Assembly (NCBI GenBank): GCA_020723325.1
Contig: DYJD01000005.1
Location: 124,001 to 188,000 of the forward strand
DNA length: 64,000 nt
Direction of reading: 5' to 3'
Origin: Desulfosudis oleivorans
GTDB lineage: Bacteria; Desulfobacterota; Desulfobacteria; Desulfobacterales; SURF-7
Of this stretch, positions 9,756 through 17,987 are shown piece after piece. Each line of letters starts with the position of its first letter. The stretch's first letter is position 1. The translations under genes were made by a program, and so were the position numbers. The notes under the pieces were generated by a model. The model searched no databases and had not been told where the DNA came from. It worked only from the letters and a program-made list of their open reading frames with translations.

Positions 9756-11932
9756 TATAGGATTGCAAAGCCGTCTTTATCTATTTTTTTCAGTTTTAAT
9801 ACCGCTTCCATATAACCAAGAAATGTCGAGTATTCGGCATCCCAAAGCCAGAGGCCTGGATACCTGCGCGATTCCTGGATGGCGAGGTTTTTGAGTATCT
9901 TTTCACGGACACGGACACTGCCATTTTGAATTTCGCGCCATGAAACATTTTCGTAATTTTGAATCTTTTGAATGATCTGTTTATCAACTATCGCCAGTTG
10001 AGACTGGTCTTCAATGACCTTGAATTTCTCCTCAACAGTTTTAAAACCATAAATGCTTTCTTGTTTTACCAGTTCTGCAGATATGCCTGCGCTTTCACGG
10101 ACTTCACGTTGCATGGCTTCCGTACATAGGGCCGGAGAAATTGCCATTTTTTGATCAAAAAAATCATGCAGGATACGCGAGGAAATGTCAAAAGCGGGAT
10201 TCCTGGTAACGCCGCTGTCGTTGGCATTGAGCATGATTGTCCAGACATCCGCTTCTTTATATTCTGAATTTCGATTCACCCGCCCGGCAAGTTGCAGCAA
10301 TGAAAGCAGCGAAGCGCATTCGCGCACACCTGTCCTGAACGATAAATCCACGCCGGCCTCCACGCAGGAGGTCGCAAACAGACACCATCTTGAGTTTGCC
10401 CTTTTTTGCAGCCGCGTTCTCACCGATGCAAGCGTGGCTTCGCGGTCTTTCGGCATCAGAGCGGTCGAGAGATGCATGACATTCTCTTCCCCGAATACGG
10501 CTACCGCCGCCTGCGCAGCCGCCGCCGCAGTGTGCACGGTATTCAGCACGACGATTACCGGACCTTCCAACATCACGAGCCATTCAGCCAGATCGTCAAG
10601 GGTCATGGCGTTCGGGTGAATGCGATGTTGGACGCGCACAACTTCAAAATCGTGTAACTGCTCTCTTTGACCGGCTGGGATTATATTGGATAAGCTAATT
10701 GGGTTTCCGAATTCCTCCAATTTCCAGAAATGACAGAGAGAACCAGATGCCAACACCCAGTGACACGACCAGGCCGAAGCGGCATGTTGAATCCACTGCC
10801 AGGCCAGCGGCAACAGTTTTGCAGGCAGCATGGCATGGGCTTCGTCCAGAAAAACCGCGCTTCCCGGCAGATTCTGCAAGCGCCGCAAGGTTGAAGGGGT
10901 GGCGGAAGCCAGCGTCTCGAAAAACGTAACGGCAGTTGTAACCACAATCGGCGCATCCCAAAGCGCGGTGAGTTTGCGGCTCGCTATATTCCCAAAGTCG
11001 GCGCGGTGATGAATTTCCGCCACCACATCCTCGCCGCGTTCACCAGGCAACGTTAGGGCTTTGCGATAAATCCGTACCGATTGCGTAATGATATTGGTAA
11101 ACGGTAAAATCACGAAGATTCGCCGCAGGCCGTGGTATTCCGCCGTAGATAGTAAACTCGCCATTACAGCCGTGGTCTTGCCCGTTCCAACCGGCGCGTC
11201 GCAAATACTAATAGGGCTGTCATGATGACCACCGGCACATGCCGCGAAAAATGCGGTGCGCAACCGGTTTCGGTCGGTATCATCATTTTCGGATTCCAAT
11301 CCGTCCACATAACGGCGTAAAGCCTCCAAACGTTCAGCAGTGCGTAACCTTGGAGGCTCAACCCATTGCGGCTCCTCATTTGAAGCACGGGCCGCATCAC
11401 CATGATCGGCATGAGTCAGGCAGGAAAAAAGGACTCGGACATCGGGAGGCTTTAATTCCGGCGTATCTTTTGCCGACGTTTTAACCATGATATTCGAACG
11501 GACACTTGTCTCGTGACGTTCCAGATATTCCGGCAGAACGCTATCCACATGCTGCTGGATTTTCTTGTTGCGCATGTCGTCTATATCGTTGCAATCAGGC
11601 AACCCGATATGATGGGAAAATACCAGAAGTGCGGATGTGGGAGCATCCTGCGCAAGCAAATGGGCGACGCCCGCGTCGGCATGAGGTATCCGTAACCGCG
11701 AAGCTTTATTATAGCCTGCCAGTATGTTCTGATTTTCATTATCGAGCTTACCGAGGTCGTGGTATTCCGCCGCGAGATCGAAAATGCTGCGGATTGCCTT
11801 GGCGTCCCAATGCTGCGCGTAGTAAAGTACTTTATTCAAGTAGCACCGTCCCCGCTCCAGAACATGCAGAACATGTTCCCAATAGGGTTGGCGGGGAGCG
11901 GTTTCAGATGCGCTTCTTGCGTAATAAATCAT
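9755..11932 (-). CDS. cas3: CRISPR effector helicase-nuclease Cas3 with HD domain (type I-C)
   Basis: 725 residues. The N-terminal HD nuclease domain shows His20, the HD pair His58-Asp59 (YHDLGK), an HH pair in FSHHIGLP and THADHGD. The SF2 helicase domain has Walker A APVGTGKTT (Lys252), the DEAH box at about 363, the motif VEAGVDLSF and the arginine-bearing QLAGRVNRN. It unwinds and degrades DNA marked by Cascade. Start ATG 11932 follows GAGGGTATGAT, one base after the cas7 stop. Placement is odd: in standard type I-C loci cas3 comes first, whereas here it lies between cas7 and cas4. All catalytic motifs look intact. Confidence 0.97.
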   Translation of the reverse strand: MIYYARSASETAPRQPYWEHVLHVLERGRCYLNKVLYYAQHWDAKAIRSIFDLAAEYHDLGKLDNENQNILAGYNKASRLRIPHADAGVAHLLAQDAPTSALLVFSHHIGLPDCNDIDDMRNKKIQQHVDSVLPEYLERHETSVRSNIMVKTSAKDTPELKPPDVRVLFSCLTHADHGDAARASNEEPQWVEPPRLRTAERLEALRRYVDGLESENDDTDRNRLRTAFFAACAGGHHDSPISICDAPVGTGKTTAVMASLLSTAEYHGLRRIFVILPFTNIITQSVRIYRKALTLPGERGEDVVAEIHHRADFGNIASRKLTALWDAPIVVTTAVTFFETLASATPSTLRRLQNLPGSAVFLDEAHAMLPAKLLPLAWQWIQHAASAWSCHWVLASGSLCHFWKLEEFGNPISLSNIIPAGQREQLHDFEVVRVQHRIHPNAMTLDDLAEWLVMLEGPVIVVLNTVHTAAAAAQAAVAVFGEENVMHLSTALMPKDREATLASVRTRLQKRANSRWCLFATSCVEAGVDLSFRTGVRECASLLSLLQLAGRVNRNSEYKEADVWTIMLNANDSGVTRNPAFDISSRILHDFFDQKMAISPALCTEAMQREVRESAGISAELVKQESIYGFKTVEEKFKVIEDQSQLAIVDKQIIQKIQNYENVSWREIQNGSVRVREKILKNLAIQESRRYPGLWLWDAEYSTFLGYMEAVLKLKKIDKDGFAIL

Positions 11933-11933
11933 A

Positions 11934-12824
11934 TCATACCCTCATCAGGTCTTTGCAGGGGGGGAGCTTTATCTCTAGTTCGTCCGGCAGTTTTTCCGGA
12001 ACGTCATAATCCACCCATGATTCGGAAGGAGCCATTGGATCATCACCTTTACGCTTCGGCGTTAAAGCATCAATCAAAAGAAAGTCCGGACAACTTCCTA
12101 ATGGATCCTTGTGTTCCATCCACCATGCATGACGGATGCGCACATCGGGACGGATTGCAGAGCGCGTATGGTCGAAAGCATAAGGAATCAGACGTTTCAG
12201 CAATTCAATGTCACAGGGCTTGCATCCTGATTTCCAGGCCAGTGAGGGATTGATAAAAAATGGCATTACATAAACACCGTGCTGCACCACGCGGTAGGCA
12301 AGCGGTGCCATCCCTTGACTCTTGCCTTCCTGCACGCCAGCCTTATTTGTATTTGTATGACGCTGGATGATGACTGGCGAAATGGAAAGCCCCATGCCGA
12401 ACTGAACAATACCGGTCTTGATATATCCTTTATGTCCGCCATCCTCAAGAAAGGTATTGCCGAACAATCGTGCATCCCAATACTTCTTGACGAACTCACT
12501 TTGTAGATATTTCCCCTCATTATAATTTCTGATATCACCCATCTCCCTGGAAATAGCTTGGCGGTCACGCCCACGCGACTCCAATATCCCGAAGGTATAT
12601 CCATCGGGGACATCCGATAGACTCTTAGTCACGGTTTGATACACAGGGCCTTCCGTCATTTCCATCAGATCACGGAGTTTGCGTTTGAACGAAACCGGAG
12701 AAATCTCTCCCTGTCCGTTATCGCGGACACGCGGATCACTTTCCTGATCGGGATTCCCGTTCGGATTGGAGTTTACCGCCTCAATAATCAACAAACCTGT
12801 CACACGCTTAATTTCATTAGTCAT
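11934..12824 (-). CDS. cas7: Cascade backbone protein Cas7 (Csd2, type I-C)
   Basis: 296 residues of the Csd2/Cas7 family. The signature N-terminus (GLLIIEAVNSNPNGNPDQES, then DPRVRDNGQGEISPVSFKRK) and the later sequence match I-C Cas7 proteins. Multiple copies polymerise along the crRNA to form the Cascade backbone. ATG 12824 is preceded by GGGAGATG, and the gene begins 11 bases after the cas8c stop. It is followed by cas3 rather than cas4, the point where the operon departs from the usual order. Confidence 0.97.
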   Translation of the reverse strand: MTNEIKRVTGLLIIEAVNSNPNGNPDQESDPRVRDNGQGEISPVSFKRKLRDLMEMTEGPVYQTVTKSLSDVPDGYTFGILESRGRDRQAISREMGDIRNYNEGKYLQSEFVKKYWDARLFGNTFLEDGGHKGYIKTGIVQFGMGLSISPVIIQRHTNTNKAGVQEGKSQGMAPLAYRVVQHGVYVMPFFINPSLAWKSGCKPCDIELLKRLIPYAFDHTRSAIRPDVRIRHAWWMEHKDPLGSCPDFLLIDALTPKRKGDDPMAPSESWVDYDVPEKLPDELEIKLPPCKDLMRV

Positions 12825-12835
12825 TTTTCATCTCC

Positions 12836-13246
12836 CTATTTGGTCGTATTGTCAGAATCAGTCTGATTGTCATCGGTTTTTCCACTCTTGGGGAAAGAAG
12901 CCAAATAGCCCAAAAATATTTGGGCGCGCTCTTCCGGTATTAAACGTTTTGGCCATGTCAGCGTGTGAAGTTGGTCGGCAATCACTTCCCATTGTTTAAG
13001 CCAATACCAAACCAATCCGCTTTTATCTCCTTTTTCGCTACCGCCCCGCGCCCACTTTATATAGGGGGCGGAACGCATAGCAAGTTGACTCAGGGTTGTA
13101 ACCGGCGACTCCATCATGCTGACGAGCAACGAACTCCCGCAAAGTTCCGGCGGAAGGTCTTTCTTTCGCACCACCTCGCAGTACAACCGATGAATTTCAT
13201 CGGTGATCCGCAGGCTGCGTCCCAACAGAAATGCGCTTTCCTTCAT
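12836..13246 (-). CDS. cas11: Cas11c small subunit from an internal start in cas8c
   Basis: In-frame ATG 13246 (codon 504 of cas8c) has a near-perfect Shine-Dalgarno GAAGGAGGA (13251-13259) five bases upstream. That is stronger than many true gene starts here and unexpected inside a coding region. The product is 136 residues, begins MKESAFLLGRSLRITDEI, and is largely helical with a polar C-terminal tail. Independent translation of a Cas11-type small subunit from the 3' part of cas8 is established for type I-C, where it is required for Cascade assembly. The length and position match. The assignment rests on the ribosome site and known I-C biology. Confidence 0.85.
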   Translation of the reverse strand: MKESAFLLGRSLRITDEIHRLYCEVVRKKDLPPELCGSSLLVSMMESPVTTLSQLAMRSAPYIKWARGGSEKGDKSGLVWYWLKQWEVIADQLHTLTWPKRLIPEERAQIFLGYLASFPKSGKTDDNQTDSDNTTK

Positions 13247-14755
13247 GAAATCCTCCTTCTTTTTCCCTAATTTGCATAGTATCAATCCCAATATGCCCGG
13301 ATATATTTGTTTTTCAGGCAACGATGCAATTTCATGTTTTCCCGTACTGCGGCAAAGGGTGAGGAAATACCCTTGGGCGTGTCGCATGAATCGCTCCATC
13401 ATGTTCGCAGCTATGGCATTACCATGTGTATCCAGCAACAAGCGTAAACCATCCGCCGGCTGGAAAATTTTGACTTTACCGGCCTGCACACCTTTGCTTT
13501 TTTCTTTTCCATCTCGTTTCCAAACTGTATTCAGATAACCATGGAGTTTAACGGGGAAGGCAGTTAATCCTTCAACGGTAATCGGATATGATTTCCCTGT
13601 TTTTTCTTTCTTATCTTCACTCCAATCCCTCACGTCCAGAGTAGGGATATTCTGACAACCTTCATGCCATAAGGCGGATGCCTTCTCCAGAGACTCCACT
13701 GTAGCGTTGCGGTAATAGACAACCTTGGTTCGGGCCTTATCCATTTTACGCAAAGAAAAAATTTCCAGCAGTTGTCTATCTGAAAACGTTTTCCCCATAC
13801 CTTTCAACTGTTCGATAACGCTCTTTGCAAGTTGTTCAAATTTATCTTCTTTATGATACGAATCGCTTTTTTGCGCTCCAAACAGTTTGGCCAGCGGAAT
13901 TTTATCTTCCGGAATAACACACGGATAGGCGAACAGCAGTTCCTTGTCTCCGGCGACACCAAAGGTTTCCCCATTGCGCTCAGGATTGGATAGCCATTCT
14001 AATGCGCGTTTCGTCCGTTTGCGTGATTCCAAACCGGTAGGAAAAGTGATACTCTCACAGCAAGTATAACGTTTTTGAGCTGGAATAACTTTCACCTGAG
14101 AACGCAATTTAATGTTGCCTAATAAAGGTAAACTAACTTGCGGATAAAGATCTTCCAACCCTTTCTCATGCGGACTATATGCATCTGAATATTTTGTATT
14201 TTTAGGTATATACGATAGCCATAGCAATTCACTCAATCGTTCCATCGTCTTCAAGCTTGACACTGGATAATTGTGATATTCATACAAATCTAAGAAGATA
14301 GATGGTTTAGCATTCTTTTTAAATAGGTTATCCGCAATGTCTTTAGAAAATGTTCCATGAACTTTATTCTCGAATTCATTTTGAAAAACATTTATATCAA
14401 TTTTTCTTACCGCTTTTAAAAATAGTTGTAATGTTTCACCTTCTTCAAGATTATCCAGGCAATATTTTTCTAACTCTCCACATACTTTATCAAAAATATT
14501 TAATAAATTAGGTGGGAAATAATTGAATCCTGGAAGTGAATACCCGTTGTTTGGTTCAAATTTCCATAATTGCCAAATCTGTTTTTCATCTATCAAATCA
14601 ACTGTTCGTATATTTCCATCTGGCATCAGCCATATTCTTACACAAGGCGCCTCTTTTGATACCTTCGGCAAGCGATTTAATTTTGGAAACCAGTCCGGAG
14701 ATATGATGCCCGCCTTATCCATCGCGTTTGCTGCTTTTACTAATTCATCAATCAT
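12836..14755 (-). CDS. cas8c: Cascade large subunit Cas8c (Csd1, type I-C)
   Basis: 639 residues, typical for Csd1. The N-terminus (MIDELVKAANAMDKAG) and conserved blocks such as YTCCESITFPTGLESRKRTK and KVVYYRNATVESLEKASALWHEG are characteristic. Cas8c recognises the PAM and contacts the non-target strand. Its ATG overlaps the end of cas5 by eight bases. The C-terminal 136 codons are also read as Cas11c from an internal ribosome site. The stop is 11 bases before cas7. GC content is somewhat lower than in the flanking metabolic genes, as is common for cas effector genes. Confidence 0.96.
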   Translation of the reverse strand: MIDELVKAANAMDKAGIISPDWFPKLNRLPKVSKEAPCVRIWLMPDGNIRTVDLIDEKQIWQLWKFEPNNGYSLPGFNYFPPNLLNIFDKVCGELEKYCLDNLEEGETLQLFLKAVRKIDINVFQNEFENKVHGTFSKDIADNLFKKNAKPSIFLDLYEYHNYPVSSLKTMERLSELLWLSYIPKNTKYSDAYSPHEKGLEDLYPQVSLPLLGNIKLRSQVKVIPAQKRYTCCESITFPTGLESRKRTKRALEWLSNPERNGETFGVAGDKELLFAYPCVIPEDKIPLAKLFGAQKSDSYHKEDKFEQLAKSVIEQLKGMGKTFSDRQLLEIFSLRKMDKARTKVVYYRNATVESLEKASALWHEGCQNIPTLDVRDWSEDKKEKTGKSYPITVEGLTAFPVKLHGYLNTVWKRDGKEKSKGVQAGKVKIFQPADGLRLLLDTHGNAIAANMMERFMRHAQGYFLTLCRSTGKHEIASLPEKQIYPGILGLILCKLGKKKEDFMKESAFLLGRSLRITDEIHRLYCEVVRKKDLPPELCGSSLLVSMMESPVTTLSQLAMRSAPYIKWARGGSEKGDKSGLVWYWLKQWEVIADQLHTLTWPKRLIPEERAQIFLGYLASFPKSGKTDDNQTDSDNTTK

Positions 14756-15410
14756 TCCCCACCTCCAGCTCCTTGAGCGGATAGGTCAGAATGCCGCGCT
14801 CAATCGAGACATTCTGGTCATACGTGAATTGGACTTTGGAGTTGTATCCGTCCGGGAAAACTTCCCGCAGCATCGAGGGCAGCACGGTGCTGATATCTTC
14901 TTGAACCTTTGTTCCGTCACGGAAGGGTCCTACATAAGACGGCGTAAACTCCTTCCATCCCAGACACGGTAGCGTGAACCACTGCCCCCGTTTGAGACGG
15001 CGCTTGAAAATCGCGGCATAGGCGTGTCCAGGTGAAGTCGTTTTACTGTCCCAGGCCTTGGCTTTATCGTCCAACCTATTCTTATGCCGCGCTGGATAGA
15101 CATAGGCATACATCTGGTAACAAACATCCGTCAGTACCGTTGCAAAAAACTGATAAGCTCCGTCGGTCCCGCTTTTCCGCAAAGGACCGTTGTAATTTGT
15201 GGCGTAACCGTGGAAACGCAGCGGTTTGCATATTTCAACTCTGAACGGTACAATTTCTACCGCCGGCCCCCAAAGAATGGATTCAAAAATGCCTTTTACC
15301 GCCGAATATGTCGGAGCAGGATAACTTACAGGACAATCACCGGTATCCGGCCTTGTCCACATTGCCGTATTCCCTGATAGCTCCATTTCAATAATATATT
15401 TATTTATCAT
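14748..15410 (-). CDS. cas5: Cas5c crRNA endonuclease and Cascade subunit (type I-C)
   Basis: 220 residues of the Cas5d/Cas5c family, beginning MINKYIIEMELSGNTAMW with the RAMP fold and the conserved segment YPAPTYSAVKGIFESILWGP. Type I-C lacks Cas6, and Cas5c itself cuts the repeat hairpin of the precursor RNA and then caps the 5' handle. The start (ATG 15410) has AAGGAGGA about ten bases upstream. It is the first gene of the operon here, because cas3 has moved downstream. The operon promoter should therefore lie in 15411-15580. Confidence 0.97.
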   Translation of the reverse strand: MINKYIIEMELSGNTAMWTRPDTGDCPVSYPAPTYSAVKGIFESILWGPAVEIVPFRVEICKPLRFHGYATNYNGPLRKSGTDGAYQFFATVLTDVCYQMYAYVYPARHKNRLDDKAKAWDSKTTSPGHAYAAIFKRRLKRGQWFTLPCLGWKEFTPSYVGPFRDGTKVQEDISTVLPSMLREVFPDGYNSKVQFTYDQNVSIERGILTYPLKELEVGND

Positions 15411-15650
15411 TGTAATGCGTTCCTCCTTTATTACCTTTTTGTTTCAAATCAGAACCGCACTTTTCCATCATTCAATTTAATCTTCTAACCTTTAACCATC
15501 CCTAATGATCCCTTTAATAATCATCTCCTTGATGGTTTTATCCAGTAAACTCCTTCTGCACTTCATATGGCGGCATGGAACCGCCAGATTTGAGATTTGA
15601 GATTTGAAATTTGAGATTCAAAAGCATGGCTTTCAAATCTCAAATCCCCC
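15411..15650 (-). repeat. Upstream region of the cas operon, with inverted GATTTGA heptads
   Basis: 15411-15580 must contain the cas operon promoter, but no -35/-10 pair stands out. From about 15585 a tract of GATTTGA-type heptads begins. Around 15630-15647 the reverse complement (TTTCAAATCTCAAATC) occurs, so a 16-bp perfect inverted repeat brackets the stop of the four-helix-bundle gene at 15640. It may serve as a terminator between that gene and the cas operon. Confidence 0.55.
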
Positions 15651-16290
15651 TGCGGGCTTTTCGCAGGGGATGATCCGGCGGCAGATGGTCCAGAAGTTCT
15701 TGTTCAAAGGCTTGCACCTCCTTTTGGGCAACGTAACGGTTTTTGGTTTTTTGGTTCAGATGACGCTGGCCGGTGATTTCGGAGTTCTGCAAATGATCGG
15801 CCCAGGCGCGAAGCTGGCGGGAGCAGCTTTCCGCCAGGGATTTGAGATTTGAAATTTGAGATTGGAGATCCGGAACTGAAGATTTGAGATTTGAGATTCC
15901 AGATTTGAGATCGGTGGATTCAATTGATTTCGGATTTGAAATTTGAGATTTGAAATTGGTGGATTTGGCTTTTTGATCCGCTGCTTTTGATTTCAAATTT
16001 GAAATCTCAAATCTCAAATCCCCATACCTACGTTCGATGAAACAAAGCATGGAGCGGACCTCGCCGGCCGAGCCCCGGGCGATGTAAAGAAACGCGAGCA
16101 ATTCTTTGGTGGTGCCGCGTTCAAAGCCTTCGGCGATATTGTTGGAAACAGAAAGAGCGGCGCGTTCGATCTGGTCCCGCAGACTTCTATTGCCCGACCA
16201 TTGGCGATTTTCAGTAAGCTCATAGACGCCTTCGGCGAGGCGCATGGCATCCTGCCAAACCGGAACTTCTTCAAAGCGTGCGTAGGTCAT
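15640..16290 (-). CDS. Four-helix-bundle protein with a repeat-derived insertion
   Basis: 216 residues. The N-terminal 90 (FEEVPVWQDAMRLAEGVYEL, then DQIERAALSVSNNIAEGFER and LYIARGSAGEVRSML) are a clear match to the four-helix-bundle family related to proteins encoded in 23S rRNA intervening sequences. Residues of about 92-152 are an insertion of imperfect repeats (ISNLKS, SQISN, NFKS) encoded by GATTTGAGATTTGAA-type DNA. The C-terminal 60 residues resume a helical sequence ending DHPLRKARRGI. Start ATG 16290 follows AAGGTGAT. The family's function is unknown, though such genes are often near repeats and mobile DNA. The frame stays open through the repeats because their unit changes keep triplet phase. 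Confidence 0.85.
   Translation of the reverse strand: MTYARFEEVPVWQDAMRLAEGVYELTENRQWSGNRSLRDQIERAALSVSNNIAEGFERGTTKELLAFLYIARGSAGEVRSMLCFIERRYGDLRFEISNLKSKAADQKAKSTNFKSQISNPKSIESTDLKSGISNLKSSVPDLQSQISNLKSLAESCSRQLRAWADHLQNSEITGQRHLNQKTKNRYVAQKEVQAFEQELLDHLPPDHPLRKARRGI
15839..16020. repeat. GATTTGA heptad minisatellite inside a coding region
   Basis: Blocks of (GATTTGA/AATTTGA)n occur at about 15839-15867, 15886-15915 and 15929-15957, with a facing reverse-complement block (TTTCAAATTTGAAATCTC...) at about 15990-16020. All lie within the four-helix-bundle gene and encode its SNLKS-like repeats. The same unit recurs just outside the gene end at 15585-15647. Confidence 0.85.
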
Positions 16291-16305
16291 GGGATCACCT
16301 TTTTA

Positions 16306-16352
16306 TGAAGAGTGAAGAGTGAAGGGTGAAGGGTGAAGGGTGAAGGGTGAAA
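16306..16352. repeat. GAAGGGT heptad array
   Basis: About six tandem copies of a seven-base unit (GAAGAGT/GAAGGGT) between the two four-helix-bundle genes. It faces a complementary (CCTTCAC/TCTTCAC) array on the other side of the 16372-16734 gene, so the gene is bracketed by inverted heptad arrays. Confidence 0.85.
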
Positions 16353-16371
16353 AGAGGATGATATTCCATTA

Positions 16372-16734
16372 TTATTTTTCCTTTAGCTTTTTCACAATTG
16401 CGGTCAGAATCGATATTATTTCATTGGCTTCGGCTATGAGATCTTTCAGGTAGTTTTCAGCGACAATATCTGTCGCAACAAGTAGCCGCAGCCAATAATG
16501 CGTTTCCCGTGCCTCTTTTAATGAGATGCTATATTTGCTCAAAAAATCAGCCCGGCTTTGCGCCGCCTGTCCTTCTTCAACATTGGCTCCAATTGATGTC
16601 CCCGAGCGTAATAACTGATTCGCCATAGTGCGCGATACACCGGCGGTTTGATCCAACTTACGACATAACCGCACAATACATTTGGCAAACTCAAAAGTTC
16701 GTTTAGTCAAATCACGCTTTTCCCCCACATGCAT
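16372..16734 (-). CDS. Four-helix-bundle protein (23S rRNA intervening-sequence protein family)
   Basis: 120 residues from ATG 16734, which follows GGAGGAGGGAGAA; the longer reading from 16779 would translate the heptad array and is unlikely. The family pattern is plain: LTKRTFEFAKCIVRLCRKL, then QLLRSGTSIGANVEEGQAAQ, KYSISLKEARETHYWLRLL and ANEIISILTAIVKKL, giving four amphipathic helices. Members are small, of unknown function, and often encoded inside rRNA insertions or beside repeats and mobile DNA. This one lies between two facing heptad arrays. It differs from the neighbouring bundle protein (15640-16290), so the two are not a recent duplication. Confidence 0.88.
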   Translation of the reverse strand: MHVGEKRDLTKRTFEFAKCIVRLCRKLDQTAGVSRTMANQLLRSGTSIGANVEEGQAAQSRADFLSKYSISLKEARETHYWLRLLVATDIVAENYLKDLIAEANEIISILTAIVKKLKEK

Positions 16735-16753
16735 TTCTCCCTCCTCCCCTTTT

Positions 16754-16837
16754 TTCACCCTTCCCACTTCTCTCTTCACCCTTCCCTCTTCTCACTTCTC
16801 CCCTTTTTCTCTCTTCTCACTTCTCACTTCTCTCTTC
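16754..16837. repeat. CCTTCAC/TCTTCTC heptad array
   Basis: A pyrimidine-rich array of seven-base units (TTCACCC, TTCTCAC, TTCTCTC) running up to the stop codon of the XRE gene. It is the inverted partner of the GAAGGGT array at 16306-16352. Facing arrays could form a large hairpin that encloses the small gene between them. Confidence 0.8.
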
Positions 16838-17987
16838 AAATCTTCTGGACATCATAATTTCTCAAGATCTCCTCCATCTCTTGAATCTCTTGGTCGTCCG
16901 GCATTGTCTGTCGCGCCGCCATCACCAAATCCCACAACCGGCCGTTGGGTGTGAGCAGGCGGCGGGAGCAGTCAGGCTCGCAATAATCGGTGGCCGAATA
17001 GTATTGTTTGATTCTTTCGTCGAAAGTGTCCTTCAGCAATGGTGCTATAAGGCCCAGTTCCTCCAGGCGGTAGAGGAAGGCTTGGGAAGAAATGCCGAAG
17101 CGGTGCTTGATGCGCAGCAGGAGTTCATAGGACCACTGGTCGGGCCGGATGCCGAGCTGGAGCACGGTTTCCCGGACCGCCGGGGCGGGCATGAGAAAGC
17201 AGGCGGCAAAACGCCGGGCCGCGCGATGGGCGGTGAATACTTTTGCATTGGCGGAAAGTTCGTTTTCAGCGCTCGCGGCTTCCATGGGAAAAGGGTCGCC
17301 CCCTTGTTGCAGGGTGGCGGTGAGGATCAGGACCTGGCCGAATTCGTAGACCAACTTAAAGAGCTGGCGCTCGGGATTGAGCCGGGAATTCAAAAAATAA
17401 AAGGCGTTCTGGTTCGGGCGGTCATAATAGGAAAAGCTTTCAATGGTTTTGGGCAGGCGCAGGACGATGACGCGGAAACCAGTGTTTTCAAAAAGCTCGA
17501 AATAATCGAATACCACACCGTTTTCAATGCCCATGTAGCGCCGCACGGCATGGGCCAGATTTTCCATGCCGGCTGGGTCCGGCGCGAATGGGATGAACAA
17601 AGGGATCTTGGCATGCTTGTGGGCCTTGCAGATATCTTCCAGACTGCAAAAAGCCTGGATCAGGCCGGCGGCCTTGGCGCGGATTTTAGGCGGCAGAAGT
17701 TTTTTCTGCTCCGGCCCCAGGGTGCAGACAAAAGGCTCATTGCTCTCGTCGGCCTGGAGCACCAGGCGCTGGCGGTCTGTTTCGGAAAACAGCATGTCCA
17801 CGGACACGCCCAGAGCTTGCGACAACCCGTGGAGGGCCGCCGCCGACGGCGCGTTTTCACCACGCTCCATGCGGCCCAGGGGCACCTCGCCCACTCGCGC
17901 CTTCCTTGCCAGCTCCGCCATGGTCCAGCCGCGCTGGCGCCGCAGGAAACGAATATTCCGGCCGATGAAGCTTAAGTCGCTGCTCAT
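16836..17987 (-). CDS. XRE regulator with a degenerate ImmA/IrrE-like domain
   Basis: 383 residues starting at ATG 17987 behind GAGGAG. Residues 8-65 form a Cro/CI helix-turn-helix (IGRNIRFLRRQRGWTMAELA, then ALGVSVDMLFSE). The rest resembles the ImmA/IrrE (DUF955) peptidase domain seen in prophage and stress regulators: RQLFKLVYEFGQVLIL and RRFAACFLMPAPAV align with the usual HExxH helix and the FAaxLLMP helix. Here the zinc motif reads YEFGQ, so both metal histidines are replaced and only the glutamate remains. The domain is probably a sensor or dimer module rather than an active protease. A nearby inverted repeat (18054-18094) may be its operator. Confidence 0.85.
   Translation of the reverse strand: MSSDLSFIGRNIRFLRRQRGWTMAELARKARVGEVPLGRMERGENAPSAAALHGLSQALGVSVDMLFSETDRQRLVLQADESNEPFVCTLGPEQKKLLPPKIRAKAAGLIQAFCSLEDICKAHKHAKIPLFIPFAPDPAGMENLAHAVRRYMGIENGVVFDYFELFENTGFRVIVLRLPKTIESFSYYDRPNQNAFYFLNSRLNPERQLFKLVYEFGQVLILTATLQQGGDPFPMEAASAENELSANAKVFTAHRAARRFAACFLMPAPAVRETVLQLGIRPDQWSYELLLRIKHRFGISSQAFLYRLEELGLIAPLLKDTFDERIKQYYSATDYCEPDCSRRLLTPNGRLWDLVMAARQTMPDDQEIQEMEEILRNYDVQKI

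Noticed and set aside
16881-17975. 364-codon plus-strand open frame opposite the XRE gene
   Set aside because: It is the antisense shadow of a gene with clear domains and its own ribosome site; the translation has no recognisable motif.
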